NCBI RefSeq assembly: GCF_001263795.1 | Contig: NZ_LHUR01000017.1 | Location: 1-54,631, forward strand | From: Clostridium homopropionicum DSM 5847 | GTDB lineage: Bacteria > Bacillota > Clostridia > Clostridiales > Clostridiaceae | Direction: 5' to 3' | Length of the DNA stretch: 54,631 nucleotides | Shown here: positions 44,663-54,631 of the stretch, piece after piece | How positions within the stretch are numbered: the stretch's first letter is position 1 | How the letters are laid out: every line of letters starts with the position of its first letter | Position numbers and translations under genes: made by a program | The notes under the pieces: generated by a model | Told to the model about the DNA's origin: nothing | Databases searched by the model: none | Seen by the model: the letters and a program-made list of their open reading frames with translations, nothing else

Positions 44663-45209
44663 CAGTATCCACCTCCTTACAACTAATGAACATTACACAC
44701 TTTATATGAATATTAATTAAATTCATAACAAAGGTAATTCAAAAAAGTAGTTTTACTATTAAATTATATATATACACCTTATTAATGTCAAGATTATGGT
44801 TTACTGTTGATATTTTTTTCTTTTGATCTTTTTTTGTGGATAAGTCCTTGAATACAAGTTATTCTTTTGATATTATTATTGTTGAACTGTTAATAAATTG
44901 TTTTTAAATGTAGTTATTCACACTCTGTGGACAAATCTGTGTATAACTTGTTCTATACTTCTTAATATTCGAACTTCATATTTAATTTGTCGGCTATTTT
45001 TCTTATTTTACTATGTTAATATGTATTTTTTGTTTATTGTTAATACTTTTTATATTCTTTAAATATAAACAATGTTATAAACATGTGAATATTATTTTCT
45101 CTATTTGTCAACAACTTATACTATGTTGTTATTAAGTTGTTCATTTTTTGTGAATTATATAAAATTTATATCAAAAATTTTTTTATTTTTATAGACTGGA
45201 GGATAAACA
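44663..45209. other. oriC region, part 1 (upstream of dnaA)
   Basis: A gene-free, very AT-rich 547-bp stretch. Four DnaA boxes or near matches are seen: TGTGGATAA at 44835-44843 (perfect, minus), TTATTCACA at 44914-44922 (one change, plus), TGTGGACAA at 44926-44934 (one change, minus) and TGTGTATAA at 44938-44946 (one change, minus). The last three are spaced about one helical turn apart. Promoters of both rpmH and dnaA must lie here. Confidence 0.85.
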
Positions 45210-46562
45210 ATGAATGCCCAACTCGAACAACTATGGATAAAAACATTGAATATAATAAAAGGCGAGCTAACCGAAGTAAGTTTTAATACTTGGATTAAAA
45301 GCATAGTTCCTATTTCTTTAGAAGATACAACTATGAAATTAGAAGTTCCAAATGATTTTACAAGAGGCATTCTTGAAAGTAGGTATAAGGATTTAATAAT
45401 CAATGCAATTAAACTATTAACTTCAAAAAGATATAATATTGAATTTTTAATTTCATCAGAAGAAGGTACCGTTGAAAACGAAAAGATACAAAATACTACT
45501 CCTAAAGATTCAAATGTTGTAGTAAACGATGAAATGTCTTCTACTTTAAATCCAAAGTATACATTTAATTCCTTCGTCATTGGTAATAGCAATAGATTTG
45601 CTCACGCTGCCTCTCTCGCAGTTGCAGAAGCTCCAGCCAAAGCATACAATCCTTTATTTATATATGGCGGTGTAGGACTTGGCAAAACCCACTTAATGCA
45701 TGCAATAGGCCATTACATATTACAAAATAACCCAAAAGCAAAGGTTGTTTATGTATCATCTGAAAAATTTACTAATGAACTAATTAATTCTATTAAAGAT
45801 GATAAAAATGTTGATTTTAGAAATAAATATAGGCATGTAGACGTTCTGTTAATAGATGATATTCAGTTTATTGCTGGAAAAGAAAGAACTCAAGAAGAAT
45901 TTTTCCATACTTTTAATGATTTACATTCTGCTGATAAACAAATTATATTATCAAGTGATAGGCCTCCTAAAGAAATACCTACATTAGAAGATAGGTTAAG
46001 ATCTAGATTCGAATGGGGTCTAATCGCAGATATTCAACCACCAGATTTTGAAACTAGAATAGCAATTCTAAAGAAAAAAGCAGATGTAGAAAACTTAAAC
46101 ATACCTAATGAGGTAATGGTATACATAGCAAATAAGATAAAGTCAAATATAAGAGAACTAGAAGGAGCTCTAATAAGAATAGTAGCTTATTCTTCATTAA
46201 CTAATAAAGATGTTAGCGTAGACTTAGCTGCTGAAGCTTTAAAAGACATTATCTCAAACGAACAAAATAAGCAGGTTACAATAAATCTCATTCAAGATGT
46301 TGTTTCAAATTACTTTAATTTAAAGGTTGAAGAATTGAAATCTTCAAGAAGGACAAGAAATATAGCTTTTCCAAGACAAATAGCAATGTACCTAAGTAGA
46401 AAACTTACAGATATGTCTTTGCCTAAAATAGGTGAAGAGTTTGGTGGTCGCGATCATACTACAGTAATTCATGCTTATGAAAAAATATCAAATGGTTTAA
46501 AAAAAGATGAACAATTAAAAAATGTAATAACTGATCTTACTAAAAAAATTAATACTAAATAA
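45210..46562 (+). CDS. dnaA: Chromosomal replication initiator DnaA
   Basis: DnaA, 450 residues. Domain I (about 1-85), a short linker, AAA+ domain III with Walker [16 protein letters not shown] and Walker [15 protein letters not shown], and domain IV with the DNA-binding signature [22 protein letters not shown] lies 9 bases before the ATG. Rightward transcription begins here; boxes on both sides of the gene form a bipartite origin. Confidence 0.98.
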   Translation: MNAQLEQLWIKTLNIIKGELTEVSFNTWIKSIVPISLEDTTMKLEVPNDFTRGILESRYKDLIINAIKLLTSKRYNIEFLISSEEGTVENEKIQNTTPKDSNVVVNDEMSSTLNPKYTFNSFVIGNSNRFAHAASLAVAEAPAKAYNPLFIYGGVGLGKTHLMHAIGHYILQNNPKAKVVYVSSEKFTNELINSIKDDKNVDFRNKYRHVDVLLIDDIQFIAGKERTQEEFFHTFNDLHSADKQIILSSDRPPKEIPTLEDRLRSRFEWGLIADIQPPDFETRIAILKKKADVENLNIPNEVMVYIANKIKSNIRELEGALIRIVAYSSLTNKDVSVDLAAEALKDIISNEQNKQVTINLIQDVVSNYFNLKVEELKSSRRTRNIAFPRQIAMYLSRKLTDMSLPKIGEEFGGRDHTTVIHAYEKISNGLKKDEQLKNVITDLTKKINTK

Positions 46563-46821
46563 ACAATTGTTTATAATAAGTTTTTAATTATTTGTGGATA
46601 GAATAAAAAAGAAAGTTCATGTGTTTTTATTGTGGATAAAGTTAATTTTAACTTACTTACTTATCCACAATAATTTTTCTGTTAATTTTCTTTTATTTAT
46701 TGAGGTTGAAGTACTTATCCACATACTAACAGCCCCTATTACTATTACTACTATATTTTTATTAATTATCTTACCTATATAAAGAAATAACTAAGTGTGG
46801 ATAAAGGAGGTAAAATCATTA
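46563..46821. other. oriC region, part 2 (dnaA-dnaN intergenic)
   Basis: Five DnaA boxes: TGTGGATAG 46593-46601 (one change), TGTGGATAA 46631-46639, TTATCCACA 46671-46679, TTATCCACA 46715-46723 and TGTGGATAA 46796-46804. The last lies next to the dnaN ribosome site, so DnaA could also control dnaN. A 62-codon frame across this region is spurious. Confidence 0.9.
46715..46753 (+). other. Basal unwinding element: DnaA box, GC patch and DnaA trios
   Basis: A perfect DnaA box (46715-46723) is followed by AGCCCC and then six triplets, CTA-TTA-CTA-TTA-CTA-CTA (46736-46753), whose complement is 3'-GAT-AAT-GAT-AAT-GAT-GAT. This is the order described for the Bacillus subtilis unwinding site. An AT-rich stretch follows, so strand opening should begin here. 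Confidence 0.85.
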
Positions 46822-47925
46822 ATGAATTTTTCATGTACCAAAACCAAATTACAAGAAGCTATCTCAATAGCACAAAAAGCTGTCACTGGCAAATCACCCA
46901 TGCCAATACTTCAAGGTATACTAATATCAGCAAAAGATAATGAACTAATACTTATAGGTTCTGATATAGATTTAAGTATAGAAACTAAAATTGAAGCGGA
47001 GGTTCTGCAAGAAGGAAGCATAGTAGTTGATGCAAAAATATTTGGTGAGATAATAAGAAAACTTCCTAATAGCTTGGTTGAAATAAAGACTTTAGATAAT
47101 AATTCTATAGAAATTATTTGTGAAAAATCTAAATTTAATTTAATACATATGGATCCAGAAGAATTTCCTAGTTTACCAAGGATAAATGAAAATATAATAT
47201 TTAGTGTTTCTCAAAAGATGCTGAAAAATATGATAAAAAGTACTATTTTTGCTATTGCGCAAGAAGAAACTAGGCCTATTTTAACAGGAATACTTTTTGA
47301 AGTTAAGGAAAATAAACTAAATTTAGTTGCTCTAGATGGATATAGATTAGCCCTAAGAAGCAGCATTATTGAAAACGAAGATGTAATAAATGCAGTAATT
47401 CCTGGAAAAACCTTTAATGAAGTATCTAAAATTTTAAGTGATGAAGATGAAAATGTTAATATAACATTTACTCCAAATCACATCCTATTTAATTTAGGTG
47501 ACACTAAAATAGTATCAAGATTATTAGAGGGAGAATTTATAAAATACAACTCGATCATTCCAGAAGAATTTGCTTTAAAGGTAACTGCTAAAAGATTAGA
47601 ATTACTTAATTGTATAGAAAGAGCCTCTCTAATGGCTAAGGATGGAAACACTAATTTAATAAAGTTTGATATTAAAGAAGATACACTAATAATTACATCT
47701 AATTCTCAATTGGGAAGAGTGAGAGAAGAATTGAATATAATTTTGCAAGGAGAGGAATTACAGATTGCATTTAATTCTAAATACCTAATAGATGTTTTAA
47801 AAATCATTGAAGAAGATGAAATAGTTTTAGAGTTTTCAAGTAGTGTTAGTCCATGCGTAATAAAAAGTAAAGAAAATAATAATTATACATACTTGGTGTT
47901 ACCGGTAAGATTGTTAAGTAATTAA
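46822..47925 (+). CDS. dnaN: DNA polymerase III sliding clamp (beta)
   Basis: The beta clamp, 367 residues, three repeated domains, starting MNFSCTKTKLQEAI. ALDGYRLALR in domain II and the C-terminal YTYLVLPVRL are the standard clamp motifs. AAAGGAGG sets the start nine codons inside the open frame. It follows dnaA across the oriC element. Confidence 0.97.
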   Translation: MNFSCTKTKLQEAISIAQKAVTGKSPMPILQGILISAKDNELILIGSDIDLSIETKIEAEVLQEGSIVVDAKIFGEIIRKLPNSLVEIKTLDNNSIEIICEKSKFNLIHMDPEEFPSLPRINENIIFSVSQKMLKNMIKSTIFAIAQEETRPILTGILFEVKENKLNLVALDGYRLALRSSIIENEDVINAVIPGKTFNEVSKILSDEDENVNITFTPNHILFNLGDTKIVSRLLEGEFIKYNSIIPEEFALKVTAKRLELLNCIERASLMAKDGNTNLIKFDIKEDTLIITSNSQLGRVREELNIILQGEELQIAFNSKYLIDVLKIIEEDEIVLEFSSSVSPCVIKSKENNNYTYLVLPVRLLSN

Positions 47926-47951
47926 CAAAATTCTTGTAGGAGGTTATTTTT

Positions 47952-48158
47952 ATGCAAGAAATAGAAATAAATACGGAAATAATAAAGTTAGATTCATTTC
48001 TAAAATGGGCTAATATTACTTCAATGGGATCAGAATCTAAATTCTTAATTCAAAATGGAGAAGTAAAAGTTAATGGAGAAGTAGAATTAAGAAGAGGTAG
48101 AAAATTAACAAAAGGTGATTTAATAGAGTTTCAGGGAGAAACTTATAAAATTGTTTAG
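47952..48158 (+). CDS. yaaA: S4-domain RNA-binding protein YaaA
   Basis: A 68-residue S4-domain protein of the YaaA/RlbA type found between dnaN and recF, linked to large ribosomal subunit assembly or RNA binding. The S4 core is LDSFLKWANI...SKFLIQNGEVKVNGEVELRRGRKL. TAGGAGG lies 9 bases before the start. Confidence 0.92.
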   Translation: MQEIEINTEIIKLDSFLKWANITSMGSESKFLIQNGEVKVNGEVELRRGRKLTKGDLIEFQGETYKIV

Positions 48159-48201
48159 GCTTACACTGAGTATGTTATGATATAATTAAATAGGTGTTTC
48201 T

Positions 48202-49284
48202 ATGTATATAAAAAGTTTAAACTTATTAAATTTTAGAAATTATAATAATTTATCAATTCAATTAAATAAAGGCATTAATATTTTTACAGGTGATAATGCT
48301 CAAGGAAAAACTAATATTCTTGAAAGTATATATTATTGCAGTATTGGAAAATCCCATAGAACTAGTAAAGATAAAGAGTTAATCAAATGGGGAGCTGACG
48401 AAGCTTATATAAGTACATATATTTCAAAAGAAAGACTTGATAAGAAAATTGATATAAAAATATTTAAAGAGGGAAAAAAAGGAATTAATATAAACTCTAT
48501 TAAATTGAATTCAATTTCTGATCTCATGGGAGTTTTTAATGTTGTAATATTTTCTCCGGAAGATTTAAAAATTGTAAAAGAATCACCTGCCTTTAGAAGA
48601 AAATTTATTGATATTGAATTGTGCAAACTGAATAAAAAATACTATTATACCCTTGTTCAGTATAATAAAGTTTTAAATGAAAGAAATTTTGCTTTAAGAA
48701 AATGGGAAAATGATAAAAATATCTTAGATATTTACGATAGTCAAATAAGTAAATTTGCTAGTTTGATTATTAAAGAAAGATTAAATTATATAAAAAAGCT
48801 AAATGATCAGGGTAAAATAATACATAAGAAGATTACCTCAAATAATGAATTTATAGATTTTGAATATATTACAGAAGTTAAAGATTTTGACAATATTGAA
48901 AATGATTTTATTAAATTATTGCGTGAAAATAGGAGAAAGGACCTTGAGAAAGGCATAACTTCAATAGGTCCACATAGGGATGATTTTTCAATATTCATAA
49001 ATAATATAGATACTAGAAAATTTGGTTCCCAAGGGCAACAAAGGACAGCGGTATTGTCTACAAAATTTGCGTCTTTAGAAATAATAAAAGAAGAAATTGG
49101 AGAATATCCAGTACTTTTATTAGATGATGTTTTATCGGAATTAGATTTAAAAAGACAAAAATATATATTAAATTCTATTAAAAAGGTTCAGACTATAATA
49201 ACTTGTACTGGAATATTCGATATTAAGGATTACTTAGATGAGGATATCAATATGTATTACGTAAAAAATGGAACAGTTGAATAA
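48202..49284 (+). CDS. recF: DNA repair and recombination protein RecF
   Basis: RecF, 360 residues, an SMC-like ATPase that loads RecA at gaps. Walker A GDNAQGKTNILESIYY, the signature FGSQGQQRTAVLSTKFA and Walker B VLLLDDVLSELD are all present. It is in the dnaN-yaaA-recF-remB-gyrB operon. Confidence 0.96.
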   Translation: MYIKSLNLLNFRNYNNLSIQLNKGINIFTGDNAQGKTNILESIYYCSIGKSHRTSKDKELIKWGADEAYISTYISKERLDKKIDIKIFKEGKKGININSIKLNSISDLMGVFNVVIFSPEDLKIVKESPAFRRKFIDIELCKLNKKYYYTLVQYNKVLNERNFALRKWENDKNILDIYDSQISKFASLIIKERLNYIKKLNDQGKIIHKKITSNNEFIDFEYITEVKDFDNIENDFIKLLRENRRKDLEKGITSIGPHRDDFSIFINNIDTRKFGSQGQQRTAVLSTKFASLEIIKEEIGEYPVLLLDDVLSELDLKRQKYILNSIKKVQTIITCTGIFDIKDYLDEDINMYYVKNGTVE

Positions 49285-49312
49285 TATCTAATAGTTTTTA
49301 AGGAGGATATTT

Positions 49313-49579
49313 ATGTTTTTACATCTAGGAGAAAATGTAGTAGTTCCATTAAAGGATATAATAGGGATATTTGATATAGAAACTACCATGTATAGTACAG
49401 ATACCATTCAATTTTTAAGGATGGCTGAAGAAGATGGTTTTGTAGAGAGAATCAGTAAAGAAAGTGCAAAATCATTTATTGTTGCAGAGGTAGATAAAAA
49501 AAGCAAGATATATCTATCGCCTATATCTTCTTCCACTTTAACTAAGAGGACTGAAAATATGTTCTATGAACCTAAATAG
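49313..49579 (+). CDS. remB: DUF370 (RemB/YaaB) regulatory protein
   Basis: An 88-residue DUF370 protein starting MFLHLGENVVVPLKDIIGIFD, the extracellular matrix regulator RemB or its homologue. Position between recF and gyrB is as in Bacillus (yaaB). Its DNA-binding role in clostridia is not established. Confidence 0.88.
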   Translation: MFLHLGENVVVPLKDIIGIFDIETTMYSTDTIQFLRMAEEDGFVERISKESAKSFIVAEVDKKSKIYLSPISSSTLTKRTENMFYEPK

Positions 49580-49597
49580 TAAGTTAGGAGGATATAA

Positions 49598-51511
<1,914 letters not shown>

Positions 51512-51532
51512 GGTTAGTAAAGAGGTGTAAAA

Positions 51533-54040
51533 ATGAATAACGAAGGTAATATTTTACCGGTAGACATAAGTCATGAAATGAAAAAAAGTTATATAGATTA
51601 TGCCATGAGCGTTATTGTTGGTCGTGCACTTCCTGATGTAAGAGATGGTTTAAAACCAGTACACAGGAGAATTTTATATTCAATGCATGAGTTAGGATTA
51701 ACTCCTGAAAAAGGATATAGAAAGTGCGCAAGAATTGTCGGAGACGTTCTTGGTAAGTATCATCCTCATGGAGATACTGCTGTATATGATGCCTTAGTAA
51801 GAATGGCTCAAGATTTTTCAATTAGATATACTCTTGTAGATGGCCATGGTAATTTTGGTTCAGTAGACGGTGATGGCGCTGCAGCTATGAGATATACAGA
51901 AGCTAAGATGCAGAAAATAACATTAGAGATGCTTAGGGATATAAACAAGGAAACTGTAGACTTTATTCCTAACTTTGATGGAGAAGAACAAGAACCATCA
52001 GTACTTCCTTCAAGATTTCCAAATTTACTTGTAAATGGTTCATCAGGTATTGCTGTTGGTATGGCAACTAATATTCCTCCACATAATTTAACAGAGGTTA
52101 TAAATGGTATCCATATGTTAATAGATAATCCTGAGGTTTCAGTTCAACAGCTGATGACTGAAATTAAAGGCCCAGATTTTCCAACCTACGGATTAATTGT
52201 TGGGAAACGAGGAATAAGAGAAGCTTACGAAACTGGCCGTGGTAAGGTACTAATGAGGGCCAAGGCAGATATAGAAGAGATAAAAGGAAAACATAGAATA
52301 ATAGTATCTGAAATACCTTATCAGGTTAATAAAGCAAAGCTTATAGAGAATATAGCAGATCTTGTTAAGGATAAGAAGATAAATGGAATATCAGACCTTA
52401 GAGATGAATCAGACAGAGAAGGTATGAGAATTGTAATTGAATTGAAGAAGGACAGTAATCCAAATATCATTCTAAATCAATTATATAAGCATACAAAGAT
52501 GCAAGATAGCTTCGGAATAATAATGCTTGCTTTAGTTGATGGAGAACCTCAGGTTATTAACTTAAAGCAAATGCTAGAACATTACTTAAAATTCCAAGAA
52601 GAAGTTATAAGAAGAAGAACTCAGTTTGATTTAGATAAAGCTTTAGCTAGAGCTCATATCTTGGAAGGATTAAAAATAGCTTTAGATCATATTGATGAGG
52701 TTATAAAGCTAATTAGAGCTTCTAAAACAACAAATGATGCAAAAGAGGGCTTAATGGATAAATTCGGTCTTTCAGAAAAGCAAGCTTTAGCCATTTTGGA
52801 TATGAGACTTCAAAGACTTACAGGTCTTGAAAGAGACAAAATTGAAGAAGAGTATACTAAATTATTAGAACAAATAAAATATTTCAGAGAAGTTTTATCT
52901 GATAATGCTCTATTATTAAAAATAATAAAAGATGAACTTAACGAAATAAAACAAAAATATGGTGATGAGAGAAGAAGTAAGATAATAGCAGATGAGGGAA
53001 ATGCTTTAGAGTTAGAAGATCTTATAGAAGAGAAGGATCTTGTAATAACATTAACTCATGCTGGATACATCAAAAGACTTCCTATTGAAACCTATAGCGC
53101 TCAAAAACGTGGGGGAAGAGGTATTCAGGCAATGGCAACAAAGGAAGATGACTTTGTTGAACATATTATGACAACAACAACCCACAACAATATACTTTTC
53201 TTTACAAATCTAGGAAAAGTATATCAGCTAAAGGCTTATCAAATACCGGAAGCAGGTAGAACAGCTAAAGGAATGAATTTAATTAATCTAATCCCTCTAG
53301 GTCAAGAGGAAAAGATTCAAGCTGTTTTATATATAAATGAGTTTACTGAAAATAGCCATTTAGTAATGGGAACTAAAAAAGGTCTAATAAAGAAAACTTC
53401 CCTTAGTGAGTATTCATCTATTAGGAAGAATGGTTTAAATGCTATTAACTTAAAAGAAGATGATGAGCTTATTAGTGTAAGAGTAACAACTGAAAATTGC
53501 CAGATAATTTACGTAACTAAAAATGGATATGCCATAAGATTTAATGAAAGTGACATAAGATCTTTAGGAAGAACTGCCTCTGGTGTTAAAGCAATTAATT
53601 TAAGAGAAGACGATGAAGTTGTTGGAATGGAAGTAGCTACTAAGAATCAAGATCTTCTAGTAGTAAGTGAAAACGGATATGGTAAGAGAACACCTATTGA
53701 AGAATATACGCTTCAAAAGAGAGGTGGAAAAGGACTTATAACCTATAAGATATCTGAAAAGACAGGTAAAGTTATAGGTGCTAGATTAGTTAGTGATGGA
53801 GAAGAATTAATGCTTATTAATACTAATGGAATAGCAATAAGGATAAATGTATCTGATATATCAACTACTAGTAGAAATGCTATGGGAGTTACTTTAATGA
53901 AAACTACTGAAGAAGAAAAGGTAGTTGCTATGGCTAAAGTAAACATTAGTGGAGAAAACGAAGAAAATTTAGTAAATGAATCGACAAATTCAAATGAAAT
54001 AGAAGATAGAGTAGAAATTGATGATGGCAATGAGGAATAG
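51533..54040 (+). CDS. gyrA: DNA gyrase subunit A
   Basis: Breakage-reunion subunit of gyrase, 835 residues. [24 protein letters not shown] opens the winged helix; the quinolone-resistance region reads [19 protein letters not shown] with Thr and Asp at the key positions, and the active-site tyrosine is in [11 protein letters not shown]. Six beta-propeller repeats with the GyrA-box QKRGGRG follow, then an acidic tail. It ends the operon just before an rRNA gene. Confidence 0.98.
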   Translation: MNNEGNILPVDISHEMKKSYIDYAMSVIVGRALPDVRDGLKPVHRRILYSMHELGLTPEKGYRKCARIVGDVLGKYHPHGDTAVYDALVRMAQDFSIRYTLVDGHGNFGSVDGDGAAAMRYTEAKMQKITLEMLRDINKETVDFIPNFDGEEQEPSVLPSRFPNLLVNGSSGIAVGMATNIPPHNLTEVINGIHMLIDNPEVSVQQLMTEIKGPDFPTYGLIVGKRGIREAYETGRGKVLMRAKADIEEIKGKHRIIVSEIPYQVNKAKLIENIADLVKDKKINGISDLRDESDREGMRIVIELKKDSNPNIILNQLYKHTKMQDSFGIIMLALVDGEPQVINLKQMLEHYLKFQEEVIRRRTQFDLDKALARAHILEGLKIALDHIDEVIKLIRASKTTNDAKEGLMDKFGLSEKQALAILDMRLQRLTGLERDKIEEEYTKLLEQIKYFREVLSDNALLLKIIKDELNEIKQKYGDERRSKIIADEGNALELEDLIEEKDLVITLTHAGYIKRLPIETYSAQKRGGRGIQAMATKEDDFVEHIMTTTTHNNILFFTNLGKVYQLKAYQIPEAGRTAKGMNLINLIPLGQEEKIQAVLYINEFTENSHLVMGTKKGLIKKTSLSEYSSIRKNGLNAINLKEDDELISVRVTTENCQIIYVTKNGYAIRFNESDIRSLGRTASGVKAINLREDDEVVGMEVATKNQDLLVVSENGYGKRTPIEEYTLQKRGGKGLITYKISEKTGKVIGARLVSDGEELMLINTNGIAIRINVSDISTTSRNAMGVTLMKTTEEEKVVAMAKVNISGENEENLVNESTNSNEIEDRVEIDDGNEE

Positions 54041-54093
54041 AAGATTTTAGATTTTGTAGTTATGTTATAAGTTTGTTTATGAAAAATAAAAAA

Positions 54094-54172
54094 TAGTCTC
54101 TAGTCTCTAATCGCTAATCTCTATGTATTTATTAAAGCATAGGGGCTAGTGATTAGATATTAGGGATTTCTT
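54094..54172 (+). terminator. gyrA terminator made of heptamer repeats
   Basis: The left arm is four tandem 7-mers, TAGTCTC TAGTCTC TAATCGC TAATCTC (54094-54121). The right arm is four more, TAGGGGC TAGTGAT TAGATAT TAGGGAT (54140-54167). The arms pair imperfectly around CTATG/CATAG and are followed by TTCTTTTT. Confidence 0.7.
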
Positions 54173-54228
54173 TTTAAGCTTATTTATATATTGTATTTAT
54201 TTTACAAATATAAAATGAAAAAATATTG

Positions 54229-54257
54229 TTGACAAAAGTATTTTTTCAGTATAAAAT
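54229..54257 (+). promoter_or_regulatory. rRNA operon promoter
   Basis: TTGACA (54229-54234) and TAAAAT (54252-54257) with a 17-base spacer, a strong sigma-A promoter, ahead of the 16S gene. The start of transcription would be near 54264. Confidence 0.85.
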
Positions 54258-54511
54258 AATTTTTGTCGTCAAGAAATGACGAAAACAAATGGTCTTTGAA
54301 AATTAAACAGAATTAAGGTAAATAAATGCCAGTCAATAACTGTAATTGAGTAAGGATACTCAAAATGAAGTTATAGAGAAGCGAAGGAAACTCGCTCAGC
54401 GAAGCTGAGGAGTGCTCAAAGAGTAAGCGACTATCATCAAATCATAGATTTGAGATATCTGCTTAAGCGATTCGCACCAAATTATAAATTTGGGCTCTCT
54501 GCTTAACTTTT
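54258..54511 (+). other. rRNA leader with tandem hairpins
   Basis: The leader contains CTTTGAAAATTAAACAG, a usual clostridial rrn leader box, then CTCAGC-GAA-GCTGAG. Two hairpins 40 bases apart follow: TCAAATC-ATA-GATTTGA (54437-54453) and CCAAATT-ATA-AATTTGG (54477-54493), each followed by TGCTTAA. These probably take part in pre-16S processing. Confidence 0.65.

Positions 54512-54631
<120 letters not shown>

Noticed and set aside
45155-45592. 145-residue minus-strand open frame over the start of dnaA
   Set aside because: It is the antisense shadow of dnaA and extends into the origin; no family features.
46594-46782. 62-residue plus-strand open frame between dnaA and dnaN
   Set aside because: It has no ribosome site, codes a random hydrophobic string, and covers four of the DnaA boxes and the DnaA trios.

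Overview
The window is AT-rich and comes from a low-GC, spore-forming Firmicute, most likely Clostridium. The evidence is the clostridial gene order around the chromosome origin (rpmH-dnaA-dnaN-yaaA-recF-remB-gyrB-gyrA-16S on one side, rnpA-yidD-yidC-jag-mnmE-mnmG-rsmG-noc-parA-parB on the other), a spore-associated yyaC gene, consensus parS sites, and strong AGGAGG ribosome binding sites with frequent TTG and GTG starts. I place it only at genus level.

Right half (about 24.2-54.6 kb): conserved origin-proximal housekeeping. Genes left of 44.7 kb run leftward and those from dnaA rightward run rightward, away from a bipartite oriC. DnaA boxes lie before dnaA and between dnaA and dnaN; the second cluster ends in a GC-rich patch and a run of DnaA trios. 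Two perfect parS sites flank parA-parB, and a Noc-site-like sequence lies inside mnmE. A ribosomal RNA operon starts just after gyrA and its 16S gene is cut by the window edge.

Left half (about 0.2-24 kb): an accessory and metabolic region. It holds an acetoacetate/short-chain acid set (atoD-atoA-atoE); a second acyl-CoA operon (FabH-like enzyme, 4-hydroxybutyrate-type CoA-transferase, PhaJ/MaoC hydratase); a PAS-AAA-Fis sigma-54 activator; an alpha/beta hydrolase; hom-thrC; a CcdA/thioredoxin-like membrane redox operon; an agr-type peptide quorum-sensing locus; and a secreted multidomain esterase of the poly(3-hydroxybutyrate) (PHB) depolymerase family.

The main finding is that four near-consensus -24/-12 (sigma-54) promoters tie these pieces together. 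They lie before the FabH-like operon, the alpha/beta hydrolase, the agrA-agrC locus and the secreted depolymerase. Two of them also carry the same 42-bp inverted-repeat operator at almost the same distance upstream. The simplest reading is a sigma-54-controlled regulon for degrading an external polyester such as PHB and fermenting its 3-hydroxyacid monomers, possibly linked to quorum sensing. The depolymerase leader also has a perfect CcpA cre match and a stabiliser-type Shine-Dalgarno sequence. The agr locus is itself unusual: agrD is on the opposite strand from agrB, agrC and agrA. The motifs are seen directly; the pathway is inference.
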